Shown piece after piece: positions 31,698 through 44,426 of a stretch of 64,000 nucleotides of DNA. A program made the translations under genes and the position numbers. Position 1 is the first letter of the stretch; each line of letters begins with the position of its first letter. The notes under the pieces were generated by a model that worked only from the letters and a program-made list of their open reading frames with translations, was not told the DNA's origin and did no database searches. The stretch comes from Cladopsammia gracilis (Eukaryota; Cnidaria; Anthozoa; Scleractinia; Dendrophylliidae). The stretch is taken from assembly GCA_022457155.1 (NCBI GenBank), contig JAJGOT010000039.1, positions 2,091,501 to 2,155,500 of the forward strand. The letters run 5' to 3'.

Positions 31698-33252
31698 CTA
31701 GTCAGATGACACGTCAGTGTTTAAAAACACGGTTGTTTATATATGTTGACTGGGTGCAGCAATTCATCAAAGGTACGAAGAACTCGTTCTTTTGTTATAT
31801 ATCTCTAAACGTTTCACAGTTTAGTAATTCTGACCGCCAATCTTTTTTATTCTATGCCTTTATCATTACTTATTCATTTCCAACGTGTTCTCGGCTGCAA
31901 ACAGCTGCCACTAAGCACAAATTAAATTACTTGCCTCAGGTTCTTCAATAACCAAGAAAAAGTCAACTGAGCAAAAAGTAAACTCTTACTGCGTCAGTGC
32001 GGATTTCAATAATCAATTTTATCTCTTTCTGACTGGAGGCTGACCTATCGTCACGGCTCGACTATATGTCTATCTAATGTGTGTTTGTACATTAAGCGTA
32101 CAAAATTGACATCGTTTAGTAGCTTTATTTAACTATCGACAAGCAGTTTTTGTGCCTCCTTCTTACCGAGAGTGAGTTTATTTTTTTATTTAAGGGTCTA
32201 GATAATAGCAGGTAGGTTATAATTTTCAGAGCAATGACAACAGGTTTGAGTTTTAAAATGCATGTTTCAACAATTCTTTGTCATCTTCAGTTTGAAATTT
32301 TAAGTTACAAAGTTGAATTTATAATAATTAATTGAAAATGCTAATGAGAGAAAACACCTTTAACAAAATAAATGAAAGAATACGTGACAATGCGTGAATA
32401 TCAAGAAAGTTTTACTTTAACATGATACAACTGTTGGTTCAAACAAGGTTGTTTGTGGAAGCATGATCTAAGATGTTGAAACAAACGCTTTTTATTAACT
32501 GACACAACCGCCTTCATGCCATTATCACGATCTTTCTTACTTAGGAAAAATGAATGGAGGAATATAATTAAAATTTTATAACTTCCACCAAATAAAGGCT
32601 CTTTTTTGGCAAAATGGGAGGATTTTTGGTGATTAAAAAGAACCTGTATGTTTGGGTGCATATTATTTTTTATATATATCACTGAAATTTTCACAGTTTA
32701 GTAATTATAACCCACCTTTTTTAATTGTGCAGTTTTATCATTGCTTACTGTATACATTTCCAAAGTGTTGTGCCCCGAGCTGCAAACTGATTATTAGTCG
32801 CATCAATTCACGATTCAGCACGAAGTAAACTCCAATTGCGTTTTTTTTAATAACCAATTTTTCTGCCTTTCTAACTGGACGATCTTTAATGCTTACAATG
32901 TATATAGAGCCTGGCTTATCATTTTTATAAAAAAAATTTATATCTAAATAACAAAAGATTATTTGTTTGGCTGAGACATCTTCCAGTATACTTATCAAAG
33001 ACGCGAAATATATACGTTTCTATTTTCTGTTTAAGGTACAGCTGTGTTGAGTTCAAACCGAACGAACACTATATTCGATCTACATCTTCCAACGACGAAT
33101 CAAATCAAACAAACAACTGTAATCCTGAGGATAAACGGTAGACATCAAATTATTTGACGAGTCCAAGTAACTGAACGAAGTATGAAAGGAACATGTTCTG
33201 AACCCGCGTTTCCATTATCACTTGCAGAGGAGGTCTTTACAAGTTCTATACC

Positions 33253-34143
33253 ATGACACAAGCTGGAGACTTCTATTCAACGTCCGTCGCTAACTGCGTC
33301 TTCAACGCTGTCTTGTCTTGCACCGCTGTCATGTTGAACACTATAACAATACACGCGCTAAGAAAAACCTCGTCGTTGCCAAAGCCTTTAAAAACATTGC
33401 TCCTGAGTCTGGCTGTTTCTGATCTTGGTGTTGGTTTATTGGTGCAACCTTTGTACATTGTGCTTCTTGTCATGGAGATGGAACAAAATACTAACAACAA
33501 TACTTATAACAGTATATTCATCGCGTATCTCATTCCGGTGGTTTCATTTTCTTCTGCTTCGTTCCTAGTTATTGTCGCTCTAAGTGTAGATAGATTCTTG
33601 GCTATTCATCTTCATCTCAGATACCAGGAACTTGTGACTCACAAGAGAGTTGTCGCTGTAGTGATCTCAATATGGGTGTTCACTGTATTTCTTTCGCTGA
33701 TGAACTTGGACTGGAATCCAGAGAAAGTTCGTGTCATTATTTTCACAATTTTTCAGGTTGTTTGTTATGTAACAACAGGATGGCTTTACTGCAAGATATA
33801 TGCAGTCGTACGACGCCACACAAATCAAATGCAAGCTTTACAAGTACAACAAGTAGCACCAAATGGTGACATGGCAAATGCTGCGAGGGTGAGAAAGACT
33901 GCATTTGCTACATTCTACTTGTATCTGGTGTTTTTGGCTTGTTATTTGCCAATATTTTGTATCAATGTTGCTATTAGAAACTGTGGTCTTAATACCTTAC
34001 TGAAGCATTTACAGTTTTATGCTTTAACGCTGGTGTTTCTTAATTCAAGTCTCAATCCTCTGATTTACTGTTGGAAGATGAGACACACACGCCACGCTGT
34101 TATGGACATAATGAGAAACATCTTTCCTGGCAGTCACCACTGA
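33253..34143 (+). CDS. Class A GPCR, array copy 3
   Basis: Intact receptor of 296 residues; it ends GSHH because of a 3-base insertion also present in copies 4 and 6. Changes from copy 1 include Val for Ile in TM1 (CTAVMLNT), Pro for Ala in the first intracellular loop (LPKPLK), Met for Ile in NLDW loop entry (SLMNLDW), and Trp for Leu in TM5 (TGWLYC). All class landmarks are retained: LAVSD, DRF, CYLP, NPLIY. The upstream flank lacks about 70 bases seen in the other units just before the purine-rich leader. Confidence 0.92.
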   Translation: MTQAGDFYSTSVANCVFNAVLSCTAVMLNTITIHALRKTSSLPKPLKTLLLSLAVSDLGVGLLVQPLYIVLLVMEMEQNTNNNTYNSIFIAYLIPVVSFSSASFLVIVALSVDRFLAIHLHLRYQELVTHKRVVAVVISIWVFTVFLSLMNLDWNPEKVRVIIFTIFQVVCYVTTGWLYCKIYAVVRRHTNQMQALQVQQVAPNGDMANAARVRKTAFATFYLYLVFLACYLPIFCINVAIRNCGLNTLLKHLQFYALTLVFLNSSLNPLIYCWKMRHTRHAVMDIMRNIFPGSHH

Positions 34144-34318
34144 AGAGAGATGCTGAAAATCAGGCTGCACTTTTTCTCTATCAGGTATTAGGTAGGTATT
34201 AGGTATTAGAAAGGTATTGGGACCACCTTTTTCCGAAATAGCGAGGCAATAATCATGTTTGCTTTCCAACAGAGCTGAGAAATAATGTTCTGTCGTGACA
34301 GTTTGAAAATCATTAACA

Positions 34319-34595
34319 CAAAATCAAATCAAATCAAAATCAAATCAATTTATTTAAGTGTTAAAGTATTTAGTACGCGAGTACTAATTGTGGACACTTC
34401 CCAGATCTAATTGGAATTTGGAAGTGTTGGTTTTTGAGGAGAGGGAAAAACTGGAGTATTGGGAGAAAAACCTCTCGGAGCAAAGAGAGAACCAACAACA
34501 AACTCAACCCACACATCACGCCGGGCCGGGAATCAAACCCGGGCCACATTGGTGGGAGGCGAGTGCTCTCACCACTGCGCCACCCCTGCTCTCCT
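34319..34595 (-). mobile_element. tRNA-derived SINE, unit 3
   Basis: Same family and same insertion point as 20296-20560; B box has one change (GGTTTGATTCC). The tail is a longer (GATTT)n tract. Confidence 0.85.
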
Positions 34596-35339
34596 AAAGA
34601 CACTTTCATTTCACTTCGTGAACGTTATTTGAACTGGATCAAAATTTACACAACCATCTCTTTTATTTGGTTTTGTGCACTAGCTGTTATTTACAGAGTA
34701 CTTTCAGATCAACCATTTTCTCGAAATTTGTTTTTTGTGGGGTATAATTATTCAAGTCTCCTTTGTTAGAATGGCACAATGGAATTCAGAGTGCATATAG
34801 GAACGCTAGGACGTAGCAGTGTGCGTTCCTATATGTTGTGGTGCAATTTTGTCCATGGTACAAATTTTCTTTTCCTTTGTTTTGGGGTATGGGAATGTAT
34901 GATAATGTATGATAATGAGTTTTAAACAAAGGCAAATATAATTTGCACCAAGGACAAAATTGCACCACAACATATACAAATGTGCACCGTATGCAAATTG
35001 CCAAGTAGTTGAAGCATAGCAGGTGCAGTTTGTGCTGAAAACAAAAGAAATTGAAAAAATCAGGCTTACATCAAGCACCACCCAAACCTGCACTTTAAAA
35101 GAGTATTATATGTAATTATTATGTTTAGACTAAGTTTATGTTTAAGTTTGGAAACCTGACTCATTATCAGCCTCGTGGTTTCTTTCAGGTCTCCTTGCCA
35201 TTCACTTCTTTGTCTCTAATCCTTTATTATTTCCATTTTGTGCTGTAAAATGTTATATATATGGCAAATAAAGAATGAAATGAAAAAAAAAGATGAAATT
35301 ATGGTATTTTTCGAAGTGGCCTATGAAATGTCTTCGTTT

Positions 35340-35640
35340 CCTTTGAACAATGGTTCACATTGCCAGAAAACAAACAAAGAAAGCCTCCGACCGAACACCT
35401 TTCGTAATCACCTTCAATCCAGTTCTTTTTAATCCCTCCTCTGTTGTACGAAAACACCTTAACATTCTTCAATCCTCTACCCGCTGCAAACAAATTTTTC
35501 CTTCACCACCTGTCGTGGCTTATAGGGAAATTGCAACCCTTCGTGACCTCCTGGTTCATACTAAAACAAGGAAACCAACCAGCATGAAATATCAGATAGT
35601 GCCTCCAGCAAGATCTTACTGATGCAACCACCCGCGCTGT
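35340..35640 (+). pseudogene. Penelope-like element relic, unit 3
   Basis: Open for 90 residues (PFVITFNPVLFNPSS, RKHLNILQSS, FPSPPVVAYRE) then a stop just before the CNHPRCLTC-like region. Represents the linker before the GIY-YIG domain; nothing else of the element remains. Confidence 0.65.
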
Positions 35641-36282
35641 TTGACCAGTCAGTTTATTCAAACGCTGCTGCCCTACACGCCACCCGGCGTAATGGGCATG
35701 AGTGAGTGACCTCTCGACAGAAAAAGAACAAGAGAAAAACTTCCCCTGAAGTCAAGAATTTCTATGTCTTTCAAACGATCACGATCGATCCATCTTTTAA
35801 AGGAATGCACCAAGCCCTTGGCCAACATATGCAAACTTGCTTGAGACGATAAATCCTACGTAGCTTAACTGGAAAAACTAACTTAATTTTCGCGTTATGA
35901 ACATTTTCATATTTTCTCGCGCAATCATGAATACAGGGGTTAGTTTCTTGAAGAAACGGTGGACTGGTGGTTTTAAGAACTGAGTTGATAAGGAACAATA
36001 GTTGACCGCTTTTAAATGATTAAAAAGGTTACGTTTCGAGTTCTATCATAACTTCTGAGCATTCGGTCACTTTTTTTATCTTTTTTCTAATAGCTTTTCC
36101 ACCGCAACTTTCAGTTTAACTCTGTGCCATTGGCCAGAGATATAAACTGTAATCTTTCGTCATTTCCAGGTTTAAAGCTATTTTTTAGTGTTGTATAGAT
36201 TATTGAGGTTAGTGTTTCATACTTTTGAACAAATGACTACAATGCAATGTTTTGTCGGCTTTAGTTCATACAATATTGTAAT

Positions 36283-36470
36283 CGCGTTCGAAGAACGCAA
36301 TTCTAATTTGGTTCGTGTTGGTTGTCCTGTGGTTTACATGCAGTAAAATTTGAGATTTTAAAATTTGGTAGACGTTCTTCCAAATAGCCGCCCTATTGCT
36401 TTTTCCAGGGGCTCATTTCCGCCGGAAGTTCCTTCGAACGCGCCTTCATAATCTCCGATTACTGCTAGTT
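36283..36470. mobile_element. Small inserted element, unit 4
   Basis: About 187 bases are absent from all other units, between ATATTGTAAT and TTAATAGAC. Inverse words GCGTTCGAAG and CTTCGAACGC lie near the ends. Likely a MITE; the duplication is unclear. Confidence 0.55.
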
Positions 36471-37714
36471 AATAGACTATGTGTCTTTCAGCTAGCAGGA
36501 TGGATCATGTTCTATTTTCGGCAAACTTCCGGTGTGATCAGTTATTAAAGAGTGCCACTGTTGAAATTTGAATTCAATTTCCGTTTTAAAATTTTTACTT
36601 CATCACTGGGAAGAAGCCTTTATTAAGATGATCACAATTTAAATGAATACTACGATATCTTGCACATCTCTCTCTTCCAAAAAGGTTACTTTTCCTTTGA
36701 CCCTTTTTATTTATTTATTTATTTTTAGTGTGAGCAACACAGGGTTTTAAGTGTTAGTCCTTTTTAAAACACTTGGTTATGTCCCACGTAACCGGTCCCC
36801 TTTTAAAATAAGAGAAAATAACCCGAGACGTTCCGAGGGAAAACTGTCACAACTATGCATTTGCCTTAAATGAATTAAAAGCTCAAAAAATTAAATTCTG
36901 ATAAAACAATAAGGCTCAAAGATCATATTTGGGCAAGAAACGTTTAAAACCACGTTCCGTACAGCAGGAGTCTTTCTCTTTAAATATTGCTGACATTCTC
37001 CTTGATGTCAGCTAATACCTGCATAACATGTCATAAATGTGATACGACAAAAAAGGGGTTTGCTAATAACGCAAACGTCACTTGACAATTTTTCCCTGTC
37101 CTGTGTCAAAGATGTAGACAGATTTTTTTTTTTCAATAAGCGAATGCCGCTTTACTGGTGAAAGTACTAATTCGTGAGTCTTAATTAGTCGATGCCTTCA
37201 AGTCAACCTACTAAATTTTAAAAGCAGAAATTTTACGCGACGTATTTGGTAAGAATGCCATTTCTTTCTCTATTTTTGGAGCATTGGCCCTATTTTCACT
37301 GCTTCCGTGATTTAAGGGCTCGCTGCTTTTCAAACAAAAGCTGTTTTAGATAGTCAGACCGAAACAGAGACGTAAACCGTTTAACGAATAAGGCTTATTA
37401 GAATAAAAACAATTTCTGCACCACCTTCTAACCGACAGTAAATATATTTTGTCTCCCTTTAATGTAAAAAAAGAAACTAGCACAGCCGCCTTTAATAATC
37501 ACTGTTTATTGTAATATTATTGCTTCTATCGTCTATAAGCTCATTTGTGGTTATTCATTAGGAAATTGGGACGATATTTGGCATATAGACAGGGTAGATG
37601 TTGCCTGATTACAAGATTGTGCGGCAGTAGGCTAAGTTGGGTCATATTAAGGTGTTGTACAAGGTAATTATCCTTTGTTGCTCAGTGTCGTCTGTAATAA
37701 GCGAAATATCAACT

Positions 37715-37807
37715 AACTGCCTCTCGATGGGTTTCTTCTAAGAAAACCATCGAGAGGCAGTTAAATAGCAGTTGCTATGAAGTATTAAAATACTTCATAG
37801 CAACTGC
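37715..37807. repeat. Paired palindromes upstream of GPCR 4
   Basis: Hairpins 37715-37762 and 37767-37807, as in units 1 and 3. Confidence 0.85.
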
Positions 37808-39439
37808 TAGTCAGATGACACGTCAGTGTTTAAAAACACGGTTGTTTATATATGTTGACTGGGTGCAGCAATTCATCAAAGCTACGAAGAACTCGTTCTT
37901 TTGTTATATATCTCTAAACGTTTCACAGTTTAGTAATTCTGACCGCCAATCTCTTTTATTCTATGCTTTAATTTTTTTATTTTACTTTTTTATTTTACTT
38001 ATTCATTTCCAAAGTGTTCTTGGCTGCAAACAGCTGCCGCTCAGCATGAATTAAATTACTTGCCTCGGGTTCTTCAATCACCAAGAAAAAGTCAACTGAG
38101 CAAAAAGTAAACTCTTACTGCGTCAGTGCGGATTTCAATAATCAATTTTATCTCTTTCTGACTGGAGGCTGACCTATCGTCACGGCTCGACTATATGTCT
38201 ATCTAATGTGTGTTTGTACATTAAGCGTATAAAATTGACATCGTTTAGTAGCTTTATTTAACTACCGACAAGCAGTTTTTGTGCCTCCTTCTTACCGAGA
38301 GTGAATTTATTTTTTTATTTAAGGGTCTAGATAATAGCAGGCATGTTATAATTTTCAGAGCAACGACAACAGGTTTGATTTTAAAATACATGTTTCGACA
38401 ATCCTTTGTCATCTTCAGTTTGAAATTTTAAGTTACAAAGTTGAATTTATAATAATTAATTGAAAATGCTAATGAGAGAAAACACCTTTAACAAAATAAA
38501 TGAAAGAATACGTGACAATGCGTGAATATCAAGAAAGTTTTAAATTAACATGATACAACTGTTGGTTCAAAGATGATCTAAGATGATGAAACAAACGCTT
38601 TTTATTAACTGACACAATCGCCTTCATGCCATTATCACGATCTTTCTTACTTAGGAAAAATGAATGGAGGAATATAATTAAAATTTTATAACTTCCACCA
38701 AAAAAGGCCCTTTTTTTGGCAAAATGGTGATTAAAAAGAACCTGTATGCTTGGGTGCATATTATTTTTTATATATATCGCTGAAATTTTCACAGTTTAGT
38801 AATTATAACGCACTTTTTTTAATTGTGCAGTTTTATCATTGCTTACTGTATACATTTCCAAAGTGTTGTGCCCCGAGCTGCAAACTGATTATTAGTCGCA
38901 TCAATTCAATTCAGCACGAAGTAAACTCCAATTGCGTTTTTTTTTTTTTAATAACCAATTTTTCTGCCTTTCCAACTGGACGATCTTTAATGCTTACAAT
39001 GTATATAGAGCCTGGCTTATCATTTTTATAAAAAAAAATTATATCTAAATAACAAAAGATTATTTGTTTGGCTGAGACATCTTCCAGTATACTTATCAAA
39101 GACGCGAAATATATACGTTTCTATTTTCTGTTCAAGGTACAGCTATGTTGAGTTCAAACCGAACGAACACTATATTCGATCTACATCTTCCAACGACGAA
39201 TCAAATCAAACAAACAACTGTAATCCTGAGGATAAACGGTAGACAGCACTGAAATTATCTGACGAGTCCAAGTAACTGAACGAAGTATGAAAGGAACATG
39301 TTCTGAACATCTGCAGGATTTTTAAATAATTTGGAGGGGAAGAAAAAAAAGCAAAGAAGTAAGATTTTGTCAATCTCACTAGGACAAAACCCGCGTTTCC
39401 ATTATCACTTGCAAAGGAGGTCTTTGCAAGTTCTATACC

Positions 39440-39927
39440 ATGACACAAGCTGGAGACTTCTATTCAACGTCCGTCGCTAACTGCGTCTTCAACGCTGTCT
39501 TGTCTTGCACCGCTATCATGTTGAACATTATAACAATACACGCGTTAAGAAAAACCTCGTCGTTGCCAAAACCTTTAAAAACATTGCTCCTGAGTCTGGC
39601 TGTTTCTGATCTTGGTGTTGTTTTTTGGTACAACAAGTAGCACCAAATGGTGACATGGCAAATGCTGCGAGGGTGAGAAAGACTGCATTTGCTACATTCT
39701 ACTTGTATCTGGTGTTTTTGGCTTGTTATTTGCCAATATTTTGTATCAATGTTGCTATTAGAAACTGTGGTCTTAATACCTTACTGAAGCATTTACAGTT
39801 TTATGCTTTAACGCTGGTGTTTCTTAATTCAAGTCTCAATCCTCTGATTTACTGTTGGAAGATGAGACACACTCGCCACGCTGTTATGGACATACTGCGA
39901 AACATCTTTCCTGGCAGTCACCACTGA
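39440..39927 (+). pseudogene. Class A GPCR, array copy 4, internal deletion
   Basis: The first 61 residues are normal up to the TM2 motif LAVSDLGV. The sequence then jumps to the third intracellular loop (VQQVAPNGDM), losing TM3, TM4 and TM5, about 400 bases. The junction also shifts the frame and brings a stop at 39640. The downstream part (TM6, TM7 and tail, ending GSHH) is open from 39625. It cannot make a seven-helix receptor. Confidence 0.9.
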
Positions 39928-40118
39928 AGAGAGCTGCTGAAAATCAGGCTGCACTTTTTCTCTGAGAAAGAGGCAACTATTAGGTATTAGGTAGGTATTA
40001 GATATTAGAAAGGTATTAGGACCACCTTTTTCCGAAATAGCGAGGCAATAATCATGTTTGCTTTCCAACAGAGCTGAGAAATAATGTTCTTTCGGGACAG
40101 TTTGAAAATCATTAACAC

Positions 40119-40399
40119 AAAACCAAATCAAATCAAATCAAAATCAAATCAATTTATTTAAGTGTCAAAGTATTTAGTACGCGAGTACTAATTGTGGACA
40201 CTTCCCAGATCTAATTGGAATTTGGAAGTGTTGGTTTTTGAGGAGAGGGGAAAACTGGAGCATTCGGAGAAAAACCTCTCGGAGCAAAGAGAGAACCAAC
40301 AACAAACTCAACCCACACATCACGCCGGGCTGGGTATCGAACCCGGGCCACATTGGTGGGAGGCGAGTGCTCTCACCACTGCGCCACCCCTGCTCTCCT
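40119..40399 (-). mobile_element. tRNA-derived SINE, unit 4
   Basis: Same family and insertion point as in units 2 and 3, with A and B boxes kept (GGTTCGATACC, one change). Confidence 0.85.
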
Positions 40400-41154
40400 A
40401 AAGACACTTTCATTTCACTTCGTGAACGTTATTTGAACTGGATCAAAATTTACACAACCATCTCTTTTATTTGGTTTTGTGCACTAGCTGTTATTTACAG
40501 AGTACTTTCAGATCAACCATTTTCTCGAAATTTGTTTTTTGTGGAGTATAATTATTCAAGTCTCCTTTGTTAGAATAGCACAATGGAATTCAGAGTGCAT
40601 ATAGGAACGCTAGGACGTAGCAGTGTGCGTTCCTATATGTTGTGGTGCAATTTTGTCCATGGTACAAATTTTCTTTTCCTTTGTTTTGGGGTATGGGAAT
40701 GTATGATAATGTATGATAATGAGTTTTAAACAAAGGCAAATATAATTTGCACCAAGGACAAAATTGCACCACAACATATACAAATGTGCACCGTATGCAA
40801 ATTGCCAAGTAGTTGAAGCATAGCAGGTGCAGTTTGTGCTGAAAACAAAAGAAATTGAAAAAATCAGGCTTACATCAAGCACCACCCAAACCTGCACTTT
40901 AAAAGAGTATTATATGTAATTATTATATTTAGACTAAGTTTATGTTTAAGTTTGGAAACCTGACTCATTATAAGCCTCGTGGTTTCTTTCAGGTCTCCTT
41001 GCCATTCACTTTTTTGTCTCTCATCCTTTATTATTTCCATTTTGTGCTGTAAAATGTTATACACTGTATATATGGCAAATAAAGAATGAAATGAAAAAAA
41101 AAATGAAATTATGGTATTTTTCGAAGTGGCCTATGAAATGTCTTCGTTTCGTTT

Positions 41155-41465
41155 CAGTGAACCATGGTTCACATTGCCAGAAAACAAAGAAAGAAAGCCT
41201 CCGACCGAACACCTTTCGTAATCACCTTCAATCCAGTTCTTTTTAATCCCTCCTCTGTTGTACGAAAACACCTTAACATTCTTCAATCCTCTTCCCGCTG
41301 CAAACAAATTTTTCCTTCACCACCTGTCGTGGCTTATAGGGAAATTGCAAGCTTTCGTGACCTCCTGGTTCATACTAAAACAAGGAAACCAACCAGCGTG
41401 AAATATCAGATAGTGCCTCCAGCAAGATCTTACTAATGCAACCACCCGCGCTGTTTGACCAGTCA
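41155..41465 (+). pseudogene. Penelope-like element relic, unit 4
   Basis: The same 90-residue linker fragment as in unit 3, ending at a stop (TAA instead of TGA). Confidence 0.62.
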
Positions 41466-42587
41466 GTTTATTCAAACGCTGCTGCCCTGCACGCCACCCG
41501 GCGTAATGGGCATGAGTGAGTGACCTGTCTACAGAAAAAGAACAAGAGAAAAAACTTCCCCTGAAAATGGTCTAGAATTCCTATGTCTTTCAAATGATCA
41601 CGATCGATCCATCTTTTAAAGAATTGCACCAAGCCCTTGGCCAACATATGCAAACTTGCTTGAGATAATAAATCCTACGTAGCTTTTATTTAACCGGGAA
41701 AACTAACTTAATTTTCGCGTTATGAACATTGTCATATTTTCTCGCGTAATCATGAATACAGGGGTTAGTTTCTTGAAGAAACGGTGGACTGGTGGTTTTA
41801 AGAACTGAGTTGATAAGAAACTAAATTTGACCGCTATCAAAGGATTAGAAAGGTTACGTTTCGAGTTCTATCATTATGTCTGAGCATTCGGTCACTTTTT
41901 TTTTCTTTTTTCTAAAAGCTTTTACACCTTAACTTTCAGTTTAACTCGGTGACTTTGGCCAGAGATATAAACTGTAATCTTTCGTCATTTCCAGGTTTAA
42001 AGCTATTTTTTGCTGTTGTATAGATTATTGAGGTTAGTGTTTCATACTTTTGAACAAATAACTATAATGCAATATTTTGTCGGCTTTAGTTCATACAATA
42101 TTGCAATTAATAGACTATGTGTCTTTCAGCTAGCAGAATGGATCATGTTCTATTTTCGGCAAACTTCCGGTGTGATCAATTATTAAAGAGTGCCACTGTT
42201 GAAATTTGAATTCAATTTCCGTTTTAAAATTTTTACTTCATCACTGGGAAGTAGCCTTTATTAAGATGATCACAATTTAAATGAATACTACGATATCTTG
42301 CACATCTCTCTCTTCCAAAAAGGTTACTTTTCCTTTGACCCTTTTTATTTATTTTTTTTTTAGTGTGAGCAACACAGGGTTTGAAGTGTCAGTCCTTTCA
42401 TATGTCCCACGTTACCGGTCCCCTTTTAAAATAACAGAAAATAAGCCGAGACGTCCCGAGCGAAAACTGTTACAACTATGCCTCTGACCTTAAATGTATT
42501 AAAAACTCAAAAAATTAAATTCTGATAAAACAATAAGGCTCAAAGATCATATTTGGGCAAGAAACGTTTAAAACCACGTTCCGTACA

Positions 42588-42983
42588 AGAGGGTCCACAA
42601 TAGGGTTCTCAGTTCCCGCCTCCCCACCCATTTTTCCCTAGCCACCCCGCCATCCCGCCTCTTTTTACGTTAAAATCCCGATCCCGCTGTCATCTTCTTT
42701 TTAAATTACCTGAAAGTCGATACAGCTATACACAAAGGATCCATTTGTAGACCTTCGCACGCTGGCCAATTCAGTCAATTCATGAGGTCACATTCAGATT
42801 GTAATCCCGTATCCTGCGATACTATACCTCACGATTCCCGCATCCTGACCCCTCAAAAACACGAAATCTCGCTCCCACTCGTAGTTAAAATCCCGCTTCC
42901 CGCTACTGTTTTTAACTCGCATCCCGAATCCCGTCCTCAAAATAGGCCGGATCCCGCATCCCGCCAAACGTATTGTGTACCCT
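42588..42983. mobile_element. Small inverted-repeat element filled with TCCCGC words
   Basis: Ends AGAGGGTCCACAATA and the near-inverse TATTGTGTACCCT. Flanked by CGTACA (42582-42587 and 42984-42989), while other units read CCGTACAGCAGG. The interior is a loose tandem of ATCCCGC/TTCCCGC words. No gene. Confidence 0.8.
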
Positions 42984-44426
42984 CGTACAACAGGAGTCTT
43001 TCTCTTTAAATATTGCTGACATTCTCCTTGATGTCAGCTAATACATGCATAACATGTCATAAATGTGATACGACAAAAAAAAGGGTTTGCTAATAACGCA
43101 AACGTCACTTGACAATTTTTCCCCGTCCTGTGCAAAGATGCTGACAGATTTTTCTTTCAATAAGCGAATGCCGCTTTACTGGTGAAAGTACTAATTCGTG
43201 AGTGTTAATCAGTCGATGCCTTCAAGTCAACCTACTGAATTTTAAAAGCAGAAATTTTACGCGACGTATTTGGTAAGAATGCCATTTCTTTTTCTATTTT
43301 TGGAGCATCAGCCCTATGTTCACTGCTTCCGTGATTAAAGGGCACGATGCTTTTCAAACAAAAGCTGTTTTAGATAGTCAGACCGAAACAGATACGTAAA
43401 CCGTTTAACGAACAAGGCTTATTAGAATAAAAACAATTTCTGCACCACCTTCTGACCGACAGTAAATCTATTTTGTCTCCCTTTAATGAAAAAAAAAAAA
43501 AGAAACTGGCACAGCCGCCTTTAATAATCACTGTTTGTTATAATATTATTGCTTCTATCGTCTATAAGCTCATTTGTGGTTATTCATTAGGAAATTGGGA
43601 CGATATTTGGCATGTAGACAGGGTAGATGTTGCCTGATTACAAGATTGTGCGGCAGTAGGCTAAGTTGGGTCGATCATATTAAGGTGTTGTGCAAGGTAA
43701 TTATCCTTTGTTGCTGTCGTCTGTAATAAGCGAAATATCAACTCTCGATGGTTTTCTTTTATTAAAATACTTCATAGCAACTGCTAGTCAGATGACACGT
43801 CAGTGTTTAAAAACAAAGTTGTTTATATATGTTGACTGGGTGCAGCAATTCATCAAAGCTACGAAGAACTCGTTCTTTTGTTATATATCTCTGAACGTTT
43901 CACAGTTTAGTAATTCTGACCGCCAATCTTTTTTATTCTATGCTTTTATCATTACTTATTCATTTCCAACGTGTTCTCGGCTGCAAACAGCTGCCACTCA
44001 GCACAAATTAAATTTCTTGCCTCGGGTTCTTCAATCACCAAAAAAAAGTCAACTGAGCAAAAAGTAAACTCTTATTGCGTCAGTGCGGATTTCAATAATC
44101 AATTTTATCTCTTTCTAACTGGAGGCTGACCTATCGTCACGGCTCGACTATTTATGTCTATCTAATGTGTGTTTGAACATTAAGCGTACAAAATTGACAT
44201 CGTTTAGTAGCTTTATTTAACTACCGACAAGCAGTTTTTGTGCTTCCTTCTTACCGAGAGTGAATAATCACTTTTATTTAAGGGTCTAGATAATAGCAGG
44301 TAAGTTATAATTTTCAGAGCAACGACAACAGGTTTGAGTTTTAAAATACATGTTTCGACAATCCTTTGTCATCTTCAGTTTGAAAGTTGAATTTCTAATA
44401 ATTAATTGAAAATGCTAATGAGAGAA

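Larger units (their letters stand above)
29707..36083 (+). repeat. Tandem array unit 3 (GPCR unit)
   Basis: A near-complete unit and the closest relative of unit 1, sharing both the upstream transposon and the MITE. The gene-free stretch 29713-33252 holds the leader, MITE, double palindrome and receptor flank. The stretch 34144-36083 holds a SINE, the 34832-34978 inverted repeat and a Penelope-like relic. Confidence 0.88.
36084..41908 (+). repeat. Tandem array unit 4 (GPCR unit, receptor deleted)
   Basis: Has the empty site of the large transposon at its start and of the MITE near 37025. Carries its own small insertion at 36283-36470 and a SINE. The gene-free stretches 36471-39439 and 39928-41908 hold standard unit sequence with no further gene. 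Confidence 0.87.
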
